From assembly GCF_047495875.1 (NCBI RefSeq), contig NC_092461.1, forward strand, positions 95,362,431-95,426,430: 64,000 bases of DNA, in the 5' to 3' direction. The position numbers and the translations under genes were made by a program. Shown here piece after piece: positions 38,053-50,908 of the stretch. The stretch's first letter is position 1. Every line of letters begins with the position of its first letter. Under the pieces are notes generated by a model. The model did not search any database and had not been told where the DNA came from. It saw only the letters and a list, made by a program, of their open reading frames with translations. Source of the DNA: Pithys albifrons albifrons. Taxonomy: Eukaryota > Chordata > Aves > Passeriformes > Thamnophilidae.

Positions 38053-39077
38053 ATCACAAAATTTTTGGAATGTTATGTAGTTTGAATCAATGTTCAAACT
38101 CAGCCTTGCCAAAAATATTTTGTACTCCATAAGATATTTAAGGCTACTGTCTTCACCTACATGCTTGCTTGGTGTTTCCTTTCTGCACAGCTAAATGTAA
38201 AGATCCCCCCCTTGAGCAACATTTGTAAGATGTACTTAGCAAGGTGTAGGTTATTTACTGGAAAAAAAGGCAATTGAACGGTCCTAAAGGACAAAGCAAT
38301 TGTCCTTTGAAGTGTGTGATGTCTGAATGGTGGAAGAGCTCTACATGAGACCTCAGTGACACAAAATGCAAAAAATACATACATTTATAAATATATTTTT
38401 ATATGTTTATGTATATAAAAATAAAGAGTAGTAGAAGAATGCAATGAAATGGGATTTTATGGCTTCTAATCTCACTGTGAAAATAACAGACAGTCTGAAG
38501 AGTTTCATCATTTTTACTTTTCAAAATTTTAATTGGGGAGAAAAAAAAAGAGATTGCAGAAAAGAAACAAAAGAAGACCCATGGATTGTAACCAACTAAT
38601 GTTGAAAAGAAATTCCTTGTAAGCAGTACTTGTAGATCTTGATTTGTTTTTTTTTTATTACATAGAAGATTTTGATCTCTGTACATAAATAATTTTATAA
38701 CAACAGAAGTGCAGAGTGCTATGCAACTCTACTACTACCAGAGAAAGTAATAAAAATAATTCAATTCTGGAAGTTGAAATCAAATAATCTCAACTGCAAA
38801 AAACATCTTTCTTTTCCTTTTGACTGACCAACCTTTAAAACAAATGGGTCACATCATGACCTGTAAAGGCTAGGCACACAGATTTAAACTTGCAAGGAGT
38901 TCTAGCTGAGATATGAATATTGAGAATTTGTATTCATAACTTACATGCTCCTAGCCTTTCAATTTGTATATAGTCAGTCTTTGTTGTTAGTTTTGGGTTT
39001 GGGGGGTTCTTTTTTTGGTTTGTTTTTGTCTTTGTTTGTTGATGCTGTTCTGTTTTGCTTTGATTGTTTTGAGGGTT
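38052..39077. other. Unannotated AT-rich stretch
   Basis: Nothing recognised. A T/G tract lies at 38984-39042. The last five bases (GGGTT) are the left target duplication of the next LTR. Confidence 0.5.
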
Positions 39078-39712
39078 TGTTATAGGTTCAGCCAGATAGG
39101 CCTAAAATTTAGGTTTTAAAGTTCAGCTAGGCCTAGAATTGTCAGCTGACTTGAGCTGGGCTGAGCAAGCTAACAGCTGACTTCTTCTAGTCAGGAGTGT
39201 TCTATTCCATACCATATTACGACATCATCTCAGAAGGGGTAAGAGCCGGTGTGTGGGAGTGGCTTGAGCAGTTGCTTCACAGCTGTGGTCCCAGCAAGAC
39301 ACTCTGCTGTCCCAGGAGGGATGGGGAGGCCCAAGCCCAGAGCACCGGCTTAACATCATGTTATTGTAGGGAAGTAAAATGTTTGTTCTTAGCTCTTCTC
39401 TCTGCTTAAGTCTGTCTCTGGGGAATTGACTTCTCTAGAATGATTTGTAATTAAAATGGTAGAATTTATGTTTACTGGGAAGTGGGAAGTTATTTCTTGT
39501 TATACATAATTTGTGTAAGTGTGTGTTATATTGTAGTTTCCTCTTAATTTTCTCTTTTCTGTATAAATACATATAGTTAGTTTCACCATAAATCTAGTTG
39601 GGAGGGGGTTTTTTCCCTCTCCTTCTTTTTTTTCTCTTGGCTAGTTAGGGGTGGAAAAACCCTTTCTCTCTGTACTTGGGCAGTAGGCATTTTGCCTTCT
39701 CAACCCAAGACA
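39078..39712 (+). mobile_element. Solo LTR, subfamily B (exact GGGTT duplication)
   Basis: A 635-bp LTR starting TGTTATAGGTTCAGCC and ending CTCAACCCAAGACA. The exact 5-bp duplication GGGTT occurs at 39073-39077 and 39713-39717. It is the sister of the minus-strand copy at 9649-10281, giving an inverted pair about 28.8 kb apart. It shares with subfamily A the block TATTCCATACCA then GACATCATCTC and the right-end layout. Confidence 0.92.
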
Positions 39713-42700
39713 GGGTTTTTTTTGTTCAACTTGTTCAGCCTACCTGTACTGTTTCAGCTTTACTCCATAACATCACCTCGTTCCTTCTGGGTCCAGTCAG
39801 CAGTTGAGTTTTCCCTTGTTCATGAATTAGCTTCCTGAATTCCTTCCTTCCCTACCTTGTCCATTATTCTTTAATGACTGTTTCTTTAAGAGCTATACCT
39901 TCCCCACACTGAAAAGTGCTACACTGTAAAACCTAAAACAAGCTTTGGCCCTGTCAACATTTCTATTCAAGTGTTCGTTCATTTTGTTTTGAAAGAAACT
40001 ACTAAAGTACCAAAAAGCTCCACGTTCAAGACCATAAAAATACATACTTTGGTGTGACAAATTCCTGTCACACAAGCAAAACCAACAAGATATTTATTCA
40101 GTTGGTTTGTTTTGGTTTTTATGTATGTATGTATGTATGTATGTATGTATTTATTTATTTATTTTAAAATGAGCTGTCAACAGCATAAAGAACTGGGAAT
40201 TTGGTTTATTTTTTGGCATGCATAGCTATCAACAGCTCTTCTGCTTTGTGTTACAGTTATAACATCTCCTGCTGTGCTGCTTTTTGATAGGAATCCACAA
40301 TAATAATTTTGAAGCCCAATAGCATATTTTGCACTCAAAAAATCAACATGAGATTTCAAGATGGATCTTATATTGCAAGTCTAGACCAAGTAACAGTTAA
40401 CCAAACAGCCCTCTCATTTTCACAGGAACATGTTTTTCTGAGCAGGTGGAGGTTGATTTTAAACTCTTCTGTGCAAATTCCAAACAGCTCAGAAATAAAA
40501 AAATCACTCATAGTCTAGGGTCTCTACAATTCTGTTACTGAGGCATTTTGCCTATGAAAATTTTCAGGGAGCCAGGCACAACACTATCACAACTGTCTGG
40601 CTTCCAGGCAGACAACTTGGAGTATGGGTGCAGCGTTTCGGGAGGAGAAAGACCAACCAACACTGTCCACGACCACGGTCATGTGGAACAATATCCCCAA
40701 AACAGCAACAAAAAACTCCATGAACCAACACCTAAAAATCTTAGCAAAACAAAGAAGAAACAAATTCCCTAAAAATTGGGTGTTAAAAACTTATGTCTCT
40801 TGATGTTTCAATACACACAACCATCGTTAAGAAGACAGGGAACGAGAAATAGAGTTGTGATAATCAGTCAGTCCTTTCCTCTTTCTTTCTATAGCTTTTC
40901 TACGTATGCCTTAAGCAAGATAAAATGTATTACAATTGAGATGTCATAAAATAAATATGAAAATTCAATCCCAGCAGTCTGTTATGGAAACTGCCAGACT
41001 ACCTAAAAGTCATGACAATAAGGTGGGAAAATGCATCAAAAATAATTTGATCTCCAAAATCAAAGATGGATTTCTACTTATCAGCGTGGTAAAAATTATC
41101 ATTACAAATGTTCATGGATGCACCAACTTATACAGCATCTCTCACACTTTATCACCAAAACTTTAATTTCTCTCAAAACAGTTTTAAAGAAGTGAGAATA
41201 TGTGATAGTTTATTATTGATGAATCCTATCACAAAATAGTACCTGTTTTGTTATAGTTATTATCACCATTATATATCATCTTTTTTAGTTTGCATTGTTA
41301 TGAATTAATTGGGTTTTATCTCTTAAAAATAATTCTAGGAAAAAAAACCAACTTCCACACTTGCACAACTTGCAATGATTTCTATAATTTTATGTGGATT
41401 TTCATGTTTTGTTTTCTTTTTGGTTGTTTTTTTTTTCAGATTACACTTGAAATAACTGTCAACATACATCCTTAGAATATAGGACAGAGGCTTAATTTTT
41501 ATGTATAAGAATTCCATTAACTTTTTTTTCCTCCATCATATTATATCACTCATATAAATCCAACATAAACCCTTGTTAGTATTATTGTATGAAGTAAATA
41601 ATAGGCACCCTTGACATCATTCTCTGATAAGACTAGCTAATACTGTGCTATCAAAAAGTACAGAGGAAGATTTGTGATATAATTTCTTGTCCTCACATCA
41701 CTGCTTGTAAATGCCTTGGTCTTCAAAATTACAGGTAGATTAAACAATTTGATTTGGTTTACAGTGTAATGGCATGTATGGCTGTAATTATCATGAAGGA
41801 ACTATTTAACAGACTCATGTTTCTCCCCTCTCCTGCATATCTCTTATTTTCCTTTTAAAATATGTATCTTATGAAAACCAAATATAAATGCCTACATTTA
41901 TCCTTAGTTGCCTTTTAGGTTGTACAATAAAGCTATGCAGGTTTTCTGCTACATACAGTAATTCCCTAAGTTAGAAATGGAATGTTCCTCCCACACCAAA
42001 TCCTGAAGAAATGCAGTAGTAAAATTGCTTCCCATAATGCTGCAATATGTCAGCTGTCAGGTAAAATGTACTTATTTGATATTTTTTATTGGACAAAAGT
42101 TCACAACTCAGATGTAGTTGGACAGTAGATCTGTTAAGTCTGACACAACCAAAAAAGAAACACTGAATTTACACTTTACCTTACACCTTTTTTTCCCCTC
42201 ATGATTCACCTCTAGACACATCCCTGTTATCCAATCCCTGATATAGTCTCATCATGTGCATGACCTCATGCACATCTTAGAACTAGATGTGTGCCACAGG
42301 ACAAATGGGTAAAAGGAACAGAAGTTTAAGAAAACTCATGTGTCTTTTTCATCTCTTCAAATGTTCCTTGTCATTCCACTTGTTTAACATGGGATCTATC
42401 CCACATGCTAGCTCTGTATTCCAGTCAAGTTACCAAGGAAGACATGCAAACAAACTGGTCCTCCAGACATTAAAATGATTAAAAATAATGCCAAATAGAA
42501 GTACTGAATGGTAGAAAATTACTCTAAAGGCCAAACACTTAGTTAATAGCATACCACCATAAAAAATCCCTATCACCAGCTGTACCATATTTCCAGCATT
42601 TTAGATGCCTAAGGACTTCACTGGAAATTTAGGTGATTCATGCAGAGAAGGCAAAATTCACTACACAAGAGATTAAAGACTTTAGACTTCATGCTTGTAG

Positions 42701-43019
42701 TTCTTGTTTGGTGCTACAGAATTTCTCAGCTGCCCTAGCATGTTGTCATGACTTTCTCCAGACAAACAACCCAGAGAGCCACTACCAGCACATGTAAGAA
42801 ACTTAACTTCTTCTTGCACCAATATGCTAACGAGTACAGTTTATGTGAAAATAGCGCAAAAGGTAAGAAACCAGTCTCTCCTTAAGAATAAAAGATTTAC
42901 AATACTATGTAAGGACACCTGTCTTGGAGGGTACATGATGATTCACTATGCAGACCTTGTCTTTTGTTTTCTCTAGCTCTAGAGTTTAAACAAAAGTAGA
43001 TGGAAAAGGATTGTGGATC
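39713..43019. other. Unannotated AT-rich stretch
   Basis: No gene is seen. A (GTAT)n microsatellite is at 40120-40150, running into (TTTA)n to 40165. A CpG-containing segment near 40630-40690 (GCGTTTCGGG, CCACGACCACGG) sits inside a 74-codon frame (40548-40772) that I do not recognise. Confidence 0.5.
40120..40165 (+). repeat. (ATGT)n/(TTTA)n microsatellite
   Basis: About eight ATGT units followed by TTTA units. Confidence 0.95.
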
Positions 43020-43292
43020 TTGTCCAACAGGACAAGAGGAAATTACTTCAAGCTGTTCCAGGGGAGGTTCAAATTGGATATCAGGAAGAATTTCTTCACT
43101 GAAAGGGTGGTTAAGCATTGGAACTGTCTTCCAAGAGAAGTGGTGTAGTCACCATTCCTGGAAGTGTTCAACAAATGACTGGATATAGCCCTTAGTATTA
43201 TGGTTTAGTTGACATGGTGGTATACAGTTAAAGATTGGACTCAATGATCTTGGAGATTTTTTTCCAGCCTTAATGATTTTATAATTCTATGA
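43020..43292 (+). mobile_element. CR1 LINE 3' fragment
   Basis: A short CR1 3' end: CAGGGGAGGTTCAAATTGG, ATCAGGAAGAATTTCTTCAC and GGTGGTTAAGCATTGGAAC from the ORF2 C-terminus, then ATTGGACTCAATGATCTTGG and ATTCTATGA at the end. One frame change has broken the ORF2 end. It is moderately old. Confidence 0.9.
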
Positions 43293-44790
43293 AAGGAGAA
43301 AGGCAGGGAGGGAAATGACAACATTTATTTATGAGTTTGCAAAACAACTCAAAACTGATGTTCTGACGGAAGTATCAGTATTCCACGTTCAGTTCAGCAT
43401 TTTGACTCTTCATACTTACTATATCATGCTCATAGTTTGAAGGACAAAAGCTGACATTATTCATTAAGTAGATAAAAACTAGAAAATTTTAGTAGACAAA
43501 GTTTTTCCTTGTTTTTCTGTCAGATAAAGTAGAGAACCTGATGTATTTTGTAAGGCTTGTCTCTTCTGTACCACAGTACAGCCAAAGTAATTTTGTTCTC
43601 TCTAAATAAAAATGACTCTATACATTTAATAGATTTATGGTTGATCTGATTTGGGACAAAAGGTTACCATGTGCTTCTGGCTGGCAAGCTAAACTCTTGT
43701 TTTCAGTTCACTAGAATCTTGTTCAGAGGACATGGTTCAATTCATGGTTCAATTCATGGTTACGATCATGCATAACACAGGCACAGTTCCTGTTAGTAAC
43801 ACAGAAATGATCTGAAACTGTTTCTTCTGCAACTTTAACCTTAGTATTGTGCAATAGGATTCTGAATTTCTATAAATCTTAAAAATTCATTATCATTCAT
43901 GCAAGACCTTCACATGGACTTAGAATCATTCAGTGTCTTTTAATATTAGCTCATGCTTTTAATTAAGATATGCACGATATATGAAATTTTGCTAAGTGTC
44001 TTTCAAGAAGCTTTGATGATAATACAAAATGATGCAAGGGAAAGTCTTTGCTTTTAATAACTCCAAAATTATATTATTCTGGGAAATATTTCTCAGGCCT
44101 TATTAATTTTGTGCGTGAGGGGAGGAAAAAGGTCTTTTAGTATTGTTAATTAAGAGGAAGATTCTCATTAACTGAAGCAAATGTTCAATGGCCTTTGGGA
44201 GTGCATAAATAATAGGCTTACTAATAAAATGTAGTATATTGAAGCTGAAGAAAATAACTTTAACAATACTTTTGCAAATTTACTAATTACAATAGCTTCC
44301 GGCAGTGCCAGATCAACCTGCAAAGAAGTTAAACTGCCACTTGTTCTGTTTCCAGAAGTGCTTCAGAATAATTAAACTATTTTGAATCAAAGTCATTCAA
44401 CTTGCTTATTAAAAACAAAACAAAAAACAAAAAAAAAACCAAACAGGAAAAATAGCTGTTAAAATAGTATGGAATCCTGGTGACTATATATCCCATAACT
44501 GAAATAGTTCTTTCCTAAAGGGACAGTACTCTTGGAATTGAAATACATTAACAGACATGTTTTACTCTAATTAACTGCAGTAGTTAGTAAGTCCTTTATT
44601 GTTGCAGGAAGATGATTTTACCATCATGAAAGCTATCATGTAGTTAACAGTGGTACTCATGAGTAATTCTTCTCAAAATGACAGCTCTATAAAAAGTCAC
44701 TGTTATGCATGGTTCTCCTTTACACAAGAAAATAAAGGATTGTATGTATTTCACAAGTTTTTTTTCTGGAATGTAAAAATACATCATTAT
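43293..44790. other. Unannotated AT-rich stretch
   Basis: Nothing recognised. An A/C-only tract lies at 44410-44446, and GGTTCAATTCAT is duplicated near 43734-43760. Confidence 0.5.
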
Positions 44791-45369
44791 TGTGGGCTAA
44801 CCCAGTAGGCATCTGAGCCCCACATAAGAAACTTGCTCATTTTCCCCGCCTTCAATGGGAACAGGGAGAGAATCAGAAGGGTAAAAGTGAGAAAACTTGT
44901 GGGTTGAGATAAAGACAGTTTCATAGGGAAAGCAAATGGAGTGCATGCCAGCAAAGGAAAAAAAGAAAATCATTCACCACTTCCCATCGTCAGGCATCTC
45001 CAAGGAACAGGGCTTCAGCATGTGCAATGGTCACTTGGAAAGACAGATGTCCTAACTGCAAATGTCCCATCTTCTTATTTCTTTCATTCAGTTTTATTGC
45101 TGAACATGACACCATATGGTCTAGAATATCCCTCGGATCATTTGGGGTCACCTGTCCCAGCTCTGTCCCCTCCTAACGTCTTGTGCACTCCCCAGTCTAT
45201 TCACTGGCAGGACAGTATAAGAAGCACAAAAATTCTTGACACTGTGTAAGCACTGTTCAGCAATAATCAAAACACTCCTGTCTTATCGCCACTGTTTTGT
45301 CCAAAAATCCAAAGCACCCTATGAACTTCTATCAAGAAAATTAACTCCATGCCAACCAAAACCAGTACA
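44791..45369 (-). mobile_element. Solo LTR, ERVL-type (ATTAT/ATTAA)
   Basis: A 579-bp minus-strand LTR. In its own orientation it starts TGTACTGGTTTTGG, then GGAGTTAATTTTCTTG, a start I know from a common avian ERVL-like LTR family, and ends GGGTTAGCCCACA. A polyadenylation signal AATAAA (antisense of 45093-45098) fits this orientation. Flanks ATTAT (44786-44790) and ATTAA (45370-45374) match at 4/5. The frame at 44941-45249 lies antisense inside it and is incidental. Confidence 0.88.
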
Positions 45370-45469
45370 ATTAAAAAAAAAAATTAGCATTGAAAAGGTG
45401 ACCAAATTCCAACAGGCTTGAGAACACATATAATTTTGTTTGAAAATATCTCTGTGGAGATTCTCTGGT

Positions 45470-45895
45470 TTAATCCTTTGCTCAAAGCAGAGTCAGCTCA
45501 AAGTCAGATCAGTTCCTTTAGGCTTTATCCATGTGAGTTTTGAAAGCCTCCACAGACAAGAATTTTCAGTCTCTTTTATCAAGTTGATACAGTGTTTACC
45601 ACTCTTATCATGAACACTATTTCAGCATATCCAGATGGATTTTCCCTTTTTCACAACTTATGACTATAGCCTCTTGTCTACTGCCATTGACTCTGAGGAC
45701 TTTCTATAACTCAATGTATTGGAGTTTAAACTAGTAATTATGTCCTCCACATCCTCCACATCCTTCCCCAGGCTAAAAAAAAAGCCACTTCTCTCAGTCT
45801 CTCCTCATGTGTCATTTTTTTTTGAGGCCTCTAACCACTTAAAGTGCTACTCTTTCTGAGTTTGTCGATATCTGTCTGGCTCTGGCAAAGTACCA
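45470..45895 (-). mobile_element. Old CR1 LINE 3' fragment
   Basis: A strongly diverged antisense CR1 3' part. In order on the plus strand: TTTGCTCAAAGCAGAGTCAG, then a GAAAGCCTCCACAGACAAG region, CCTCTTGTCTACTGCCATTG, CCCCAGGCTAAAAAA and TCTCTCAGTCTCTCCTCATG. These follow the usual block order of the CR1 3' UTR and ORF2 end. It has no coding capacity. Confidence 0.7.
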
Positions 45896-48800
45896 GAGGT
45901 TCACTTGCATTTCTTTCCTTTCTTCTGTCTTCCTGTCTTCCTTACTACCTTGTAACTATGTATTGATTGTTTATATCTTGTTGAGAGTACAGGAACAAGG
46001 TTCTCTTATGAGGCTTACTTTCAGGGCAATGGAGTAACAAAGGAAGAGAAATTCATTCTTTACTTATTTTCCTTACACTGTTTTGAAACACAATCATCCA
46101 TAATCATCAGCTAGCTAACCTGCCTTTTTCAGCTTCTTATTCCCAAATTAATAATCCAGTTGTGTCTACCCATGTATCTTTCCACAAACTTTAAAAATAA
46201 ACCTGTTGCTGCAAGCTTTTGGATATCTACTGACAAGATAAATAAAAGAGAACAAAAGAGTAGATACTTTTCTATTTTTTCTGTTTTCATATGATTAGAG
46301 CCATCTGGGGCTTTTTTCTTTCCTACACTGACTAAGAACTATCTCAAACACGTTATTAATCTGTTTCTTTGGTAGCTCAATTTGAGTGTTACATTTTTAG
46401 CATCCAGAAGCCATAAGTAACCATGAACAGACAAGCTATCAAAATAATTACCCTCTCAGAACTGGTTTTGGTTCTCAACCATACAAGTATTCCTTTAATT
46501 TGCTATGACACCCTTCTGATGGACTCCATTCCCTTGTAATTGATATCATCTCGTAGCCTCAAATACAACTGCACTACAAAAAAAGCCTGTAAAATACAAG
46601 TAATCACAACTCAAAACTTTTTAGTTGTATATTTGAGCGTAATCTCTAAACATCTGACAGGGGAGAACTTGAGATTGACTTCAGAATTATGATGAAACTT
46701 AAGCTGAAATTTTGATGAAATATCTGACATAACATTTTCAGAAGCACATGAAAGTGGTCTACTACCACTTCTATTACATGAATTTACTCTTTTCAACACA
46801 AAATTAGTAGGGAAAAGAGCTAGGCACATTGCTGATAACTTTTAGGTAAGATCAATTTTGCTAATGTTTAATACTCTGCAAATAGTCTGGTTGGTTATCC
46901 ACATCTTCATTGTGTATAAAAAATGCTTTGAAGCAATTTAAAAAAATATTTTCAAAACTGCAGATGGGGAGATCAGAATCAGCTTGTAAACATAATGTTA
47001 AAATAAGATCCTACCAATGATGGAATATTTGTTTAATTTATTTTCCTTCTGGAATTCTATGTGCATTGGAAAATTGGAAACACCACCACAAAGAATGTAA
47101 ACTGACTAGTTTTTTTTTTTGTTTTTGTTTGTTTGTTTGCTTTTGTTTTCCTAGGGAAATAAAAGGCCATCAAAACTTAGGCCACCAGCTGACCCTCTAA
47201 CACCCTCCATACCTCCCACATCTGCAGCAAAAACTTTAGATTAACAGAGAGGATTCTGTAGAAGGAAAGTATTTCTCTTTATGAACTTATAAATGGTGAC
47301 TTTCCCACTATAGGACATAATTGAATAGTCATAATTGAAGTTCTCAGTTTAAAAAAATCATAAACCTCACTACACAGACCTTTGGATATCATTAAACAGG
47401 CAGTTAATTAGGCACTACTTTGAAAAATAAAAAATAACAAACGTTAATTTAAGACCAAGACCTCCATTGAAGAGCATATCTGTCTCCATCTATCAGCATT
47501 TCAAATTCAGGGCTGTGTCACACTGAGGTCAGTAGAGAGAAACACACATATAGGGAAAGTACATAGTTAAATACCTTCTTTAATGGATCTCTGTATTGGA
47601 TGATTGCTCAAGGATGTATAATAACAGACATATATTTCATTTTTACATTTTGAAAAATAGACAGTCACTTCAGATAATTAGTTTGTTTCTACTGATTCAG
47701 TTGTAATTTGACTTTGCTGTTTGGTTCTTTATGTTTAGTGAAGGGAGGGTGTAGAAACAGGATGAACATATAGAACCTAGCCATAAGTGTGGATATCCAC
47801 ATATTGAGTCATGCTGCTGCATCGTAATGTTTAGCCAGTGGTTATAATAGCATTCAAATCTGGAGCATATCCTCACCATCAAGAGAAAACAGAAACAAAC
47901 TAGATGGTCAAAGTCAAAGAAACTAGATACGTTTTTTGGCATTATATAAATTACATATTTGCAATCATTTTACAACTATCATCTCAAATAAATAACTGTA
48001 AGCCTCATTTCTTTGGTAAGATACATTATAGCCAGTTTAATTGCTAATGTCGTAACACATAAATGAGATGTCTGCAGCTGAATCAATAGCTGTCTGATTT
48101 TTTCCACTGAATGTGATTTTTTCACTTCCTTAATTGGGAGAAAACTGATCTACAAACTTCTAGCTTTGCCTGCCCAGGCAATGTGTTTTTTTCAGCATGG
48201 GGTCTGAATCAGACACTCAGATCTGTCCCAGCCCTTTTCCTTAGCTCCAAACCCACATACATCAGCAGTCACTGGCATACTGGATAAATAAGATTCACTT
48301 AGTACCCATCATGACAAGACAGGATTATTGTTAAATATTGTGTGTTGCTGACTCTTGAAGCAGCAAACAAAACAATTAATGTAAACTCAATTGAAGAAGC
48401 ACCTGTTGTGTGTGTTTTGAGGGTGGTCTTTTCCAGGCAATTAATTCAATTGCCCAAAATGTAAATATCTGAGGAGGTAAGCATAGCAGTATATGAAACC
48501 ACTCAGTTCACACTGCTGTTTTTCTGTCAAATGTTGAATATGCTGAAGCACATTCCAGCTGGTGTAAACTGTATCTACTGCACTGATGTCAGCTGACAGT
48601 TTTCCCCATTGAATATGTGGCCAATTTGCTTTTCCCACATAGGATGCAAGTAAGAATCAAGAAACACAAAGGTACGTATATTTATATTTACATACATTTG
48701 TGTTTACTTGTTCCTGTTAAGAAGCTCAAATGTGAGTTGAGAAATTTACCAAACCTGTATCTTTGCTACCTTTTTCTATCATTATATGGACACAAAGTGT

Positions 48801-50767
48801 CAAGAAGCATGCACAACCCTGTGTATCCTCTTTCTTTGCCTTCAGAACCAGAGCGTCCTGTGAAAATGGAAAACCAGGGGACTTGAGATGTCACTTACTC
48901 CACCCTTCAGTCAAGACAAGAGCTGTGATAACTAAAAGTTTCCAAACAGGTTTTTTATCTAACAGGATAAAAACTGGCAGTGATAGAAGCTCTGTAGTAC
49001 CAAAGCAAATCTAGGGAAGTGACTACTGTATCAGTAAAGCAATATAAGCACTGTGAGTGGAGGTTTGACTGAATTTAATGCAAGAAGAATACACTGGCAA
49101 GAGGACTATGGAGAAAATCAATCCATGATTTAATCCCACTAAATAAAGTGGAAAACACTGGGGGATTGTATCTATATTTTGCAGTTCTAACTTTCATTAA
49201 ACAAACAAACAAAACAAAGCAAGCAAGCAAACAAACAAGCAAACAGACACACACACACACCAAGGTAAGATTATGTTATTATCTCTAAAACATTACCTTT
49301 TCAAAATATCAATGTCCAATAATCATGTCTACTAAGGTGACTAAATAGCCATCACCCAGCCTAGAGGGACCCTTGAGACACCACTGTCAATATAATGAGA
49401 CATATTTTCAGATTCACCCATAGAGTAATATGTACTACAAAAGCAATGTTTGCCTTGCAGTTAAAATGACACAAATACAGACTAAAGTGCCGGAAGCAAA
49501 AAGCAAATTTCCAGGGGAGCAAATCAAAACCACCTCAAATTACATTTAATACTGGTGCTTGGGCACAGAGCATTACAATTGGTTTTGCATCTCAGCTCTC
49601 CACACTACCCTATACCAAACATAAAAGAAAGATTAAGGAAGTCTTCTTAGCCTCAGATTCAAATGGAAAAATCTCTCTTTGTAAGAACATTTTGATATAT
49701 TGATAATTTATTTCTCAACCACCACCTTTAGTTTTCTTCCTGCCATGAAATTGTCTTGCTGCAAATATAGTACTTACGCAAAGTAGTCTGCATAGTCAAC
49801 TTTAAAAACTGGTTTTTTCAGCAAATTGTGTAGTGAACAATCAAAATTTCTTTTAGTTTTGGTACTATTCAGGAAGACAAAATGGTATACATTTAGATAA
49901 GAATCTTTCAGTCTGCTCAGTACATAGCTAGCAGTTTGCAGCATAACAGAATAGCAGTTTGCAGGAGAATGTCATCAACATCTTCCAGGTTACAATAAGT
50001 TAGAAGTACCCATCAACAGTTGAAAAGCTTCTATCAGAAATGTTGACTTGGAGGAAGATGCTGAACAGGGGTTATATGAGATATCCTTATGATCTGATTC
50101 TTTCTTCCTCTTCTTCCGTACAAGATTTACATCCTTAAAACTATTAATAGTGTTTTTTCAGTATCTGTAATCTGTCTAAAGCCCTTCCTTGGTCTCTCCT
50201 GACTAGATAATTCAGATTTTCTGTGTTCTTCATAAACAAATTTCTAAAAGCTATCCCCATGGGGAATTGTCTGATCACTAATTTCGTCACACCCTTTGAA
50301 GCTACCAGTAGGACTATAAACAAGATGAAAAACAGACCGTGGTGCTACGGCCAAGGACTTTTTTTTTTTTATTCTATAGCTTGCTGGTAAGAACAAACCC
50401 TTTTGTGTTCAAAGGAGTAGAAAGATGCATTTACTGTCTTTCAGGGGACTGCATTACCCACCAGACTCTAGGTTCTTTTAATTATTTCTGTCCCATTTGC
50501 TTTATCCATTTACTTTGTCACAGGAGAATTAAATATTCTTTAGACAGAGAATGGATCTTTATATAGCAGGAATGTCTTTGCAGATGCATGGATGGACACC
50601 TGCACACTTTCTGACAGTCTTGAAGTTAATTATAACTGTATTGAGAGGAGTTTCCTCCATGCAGTTCAACTGTATGACAGCTTTAGCCTTCTCCTTTAGT
50701 CATCATGTTGAAGCAAACAATTGCTTCTACATATAAAGCATGGAGAAAACTCTGTTTTTGTATTTAT
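45896..50767. other. Long AT-rich stretch without recognised transposons
   Basis: No gene is seen. It contains T/G tracts (47110-47146) and an (AAAC)n/(CA)n tract (49198-49262), with no repeat family I recognise. Confidence 0.5.
49198..49262 (+). repeat. (AAAC)n/(AAGC)n/(CA)n compound microsatellite
   Basis: A/C-rich units with a few G, grading into seven CA units. Confidence 0.9.
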
Positions 50768-50908
50768 AGAACCACAGACTGAGTTGGAAAGGACCCACAA
50801 GGATCATCAAGTCCAACTCTTAAGTCAATGGCCCACATAGGGGATTGAACCCATGACCTGGGCATTATTACAACCAAGTTTTAACCAACTGAGCTAATCT
50901 CAGGGTCT
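50768..50908 (-). mobile_element. tRNA-Ile-derived SINE with CR1 tail (TguSINE1-like)
   Basis: On the minus strand this begins with a tRNA-Ile-like head: TTAGCTCAGTTGGTTAAA (A box), TGTAATAATGCC keeping the AAT of the Ile anticodon loop, and GGTCATGGGTTCAATCCCC (B box). A short linker CCATTGACTTAAGAG follows, then a CR1 3' end: GTTGGACTTGATGATCC, CCTTTCCAACTCAG and CTGTGGTTCTA. This is the architecture described for the zebra finch SINE moved by CR1 machinery. Both Pol III promoter boxes look intact. No clear target duplication was found, as expected for CR1-driven insertion. It is the strongest hint that the host is a passerine. Confidence 0.85.

Noticed and set aside
37734..38132. 132-codon poly-leucine frame (and the 105-codon poly-lysine frame opposite)
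   Set aside because: Pure translation of the CTT/GAA tract.
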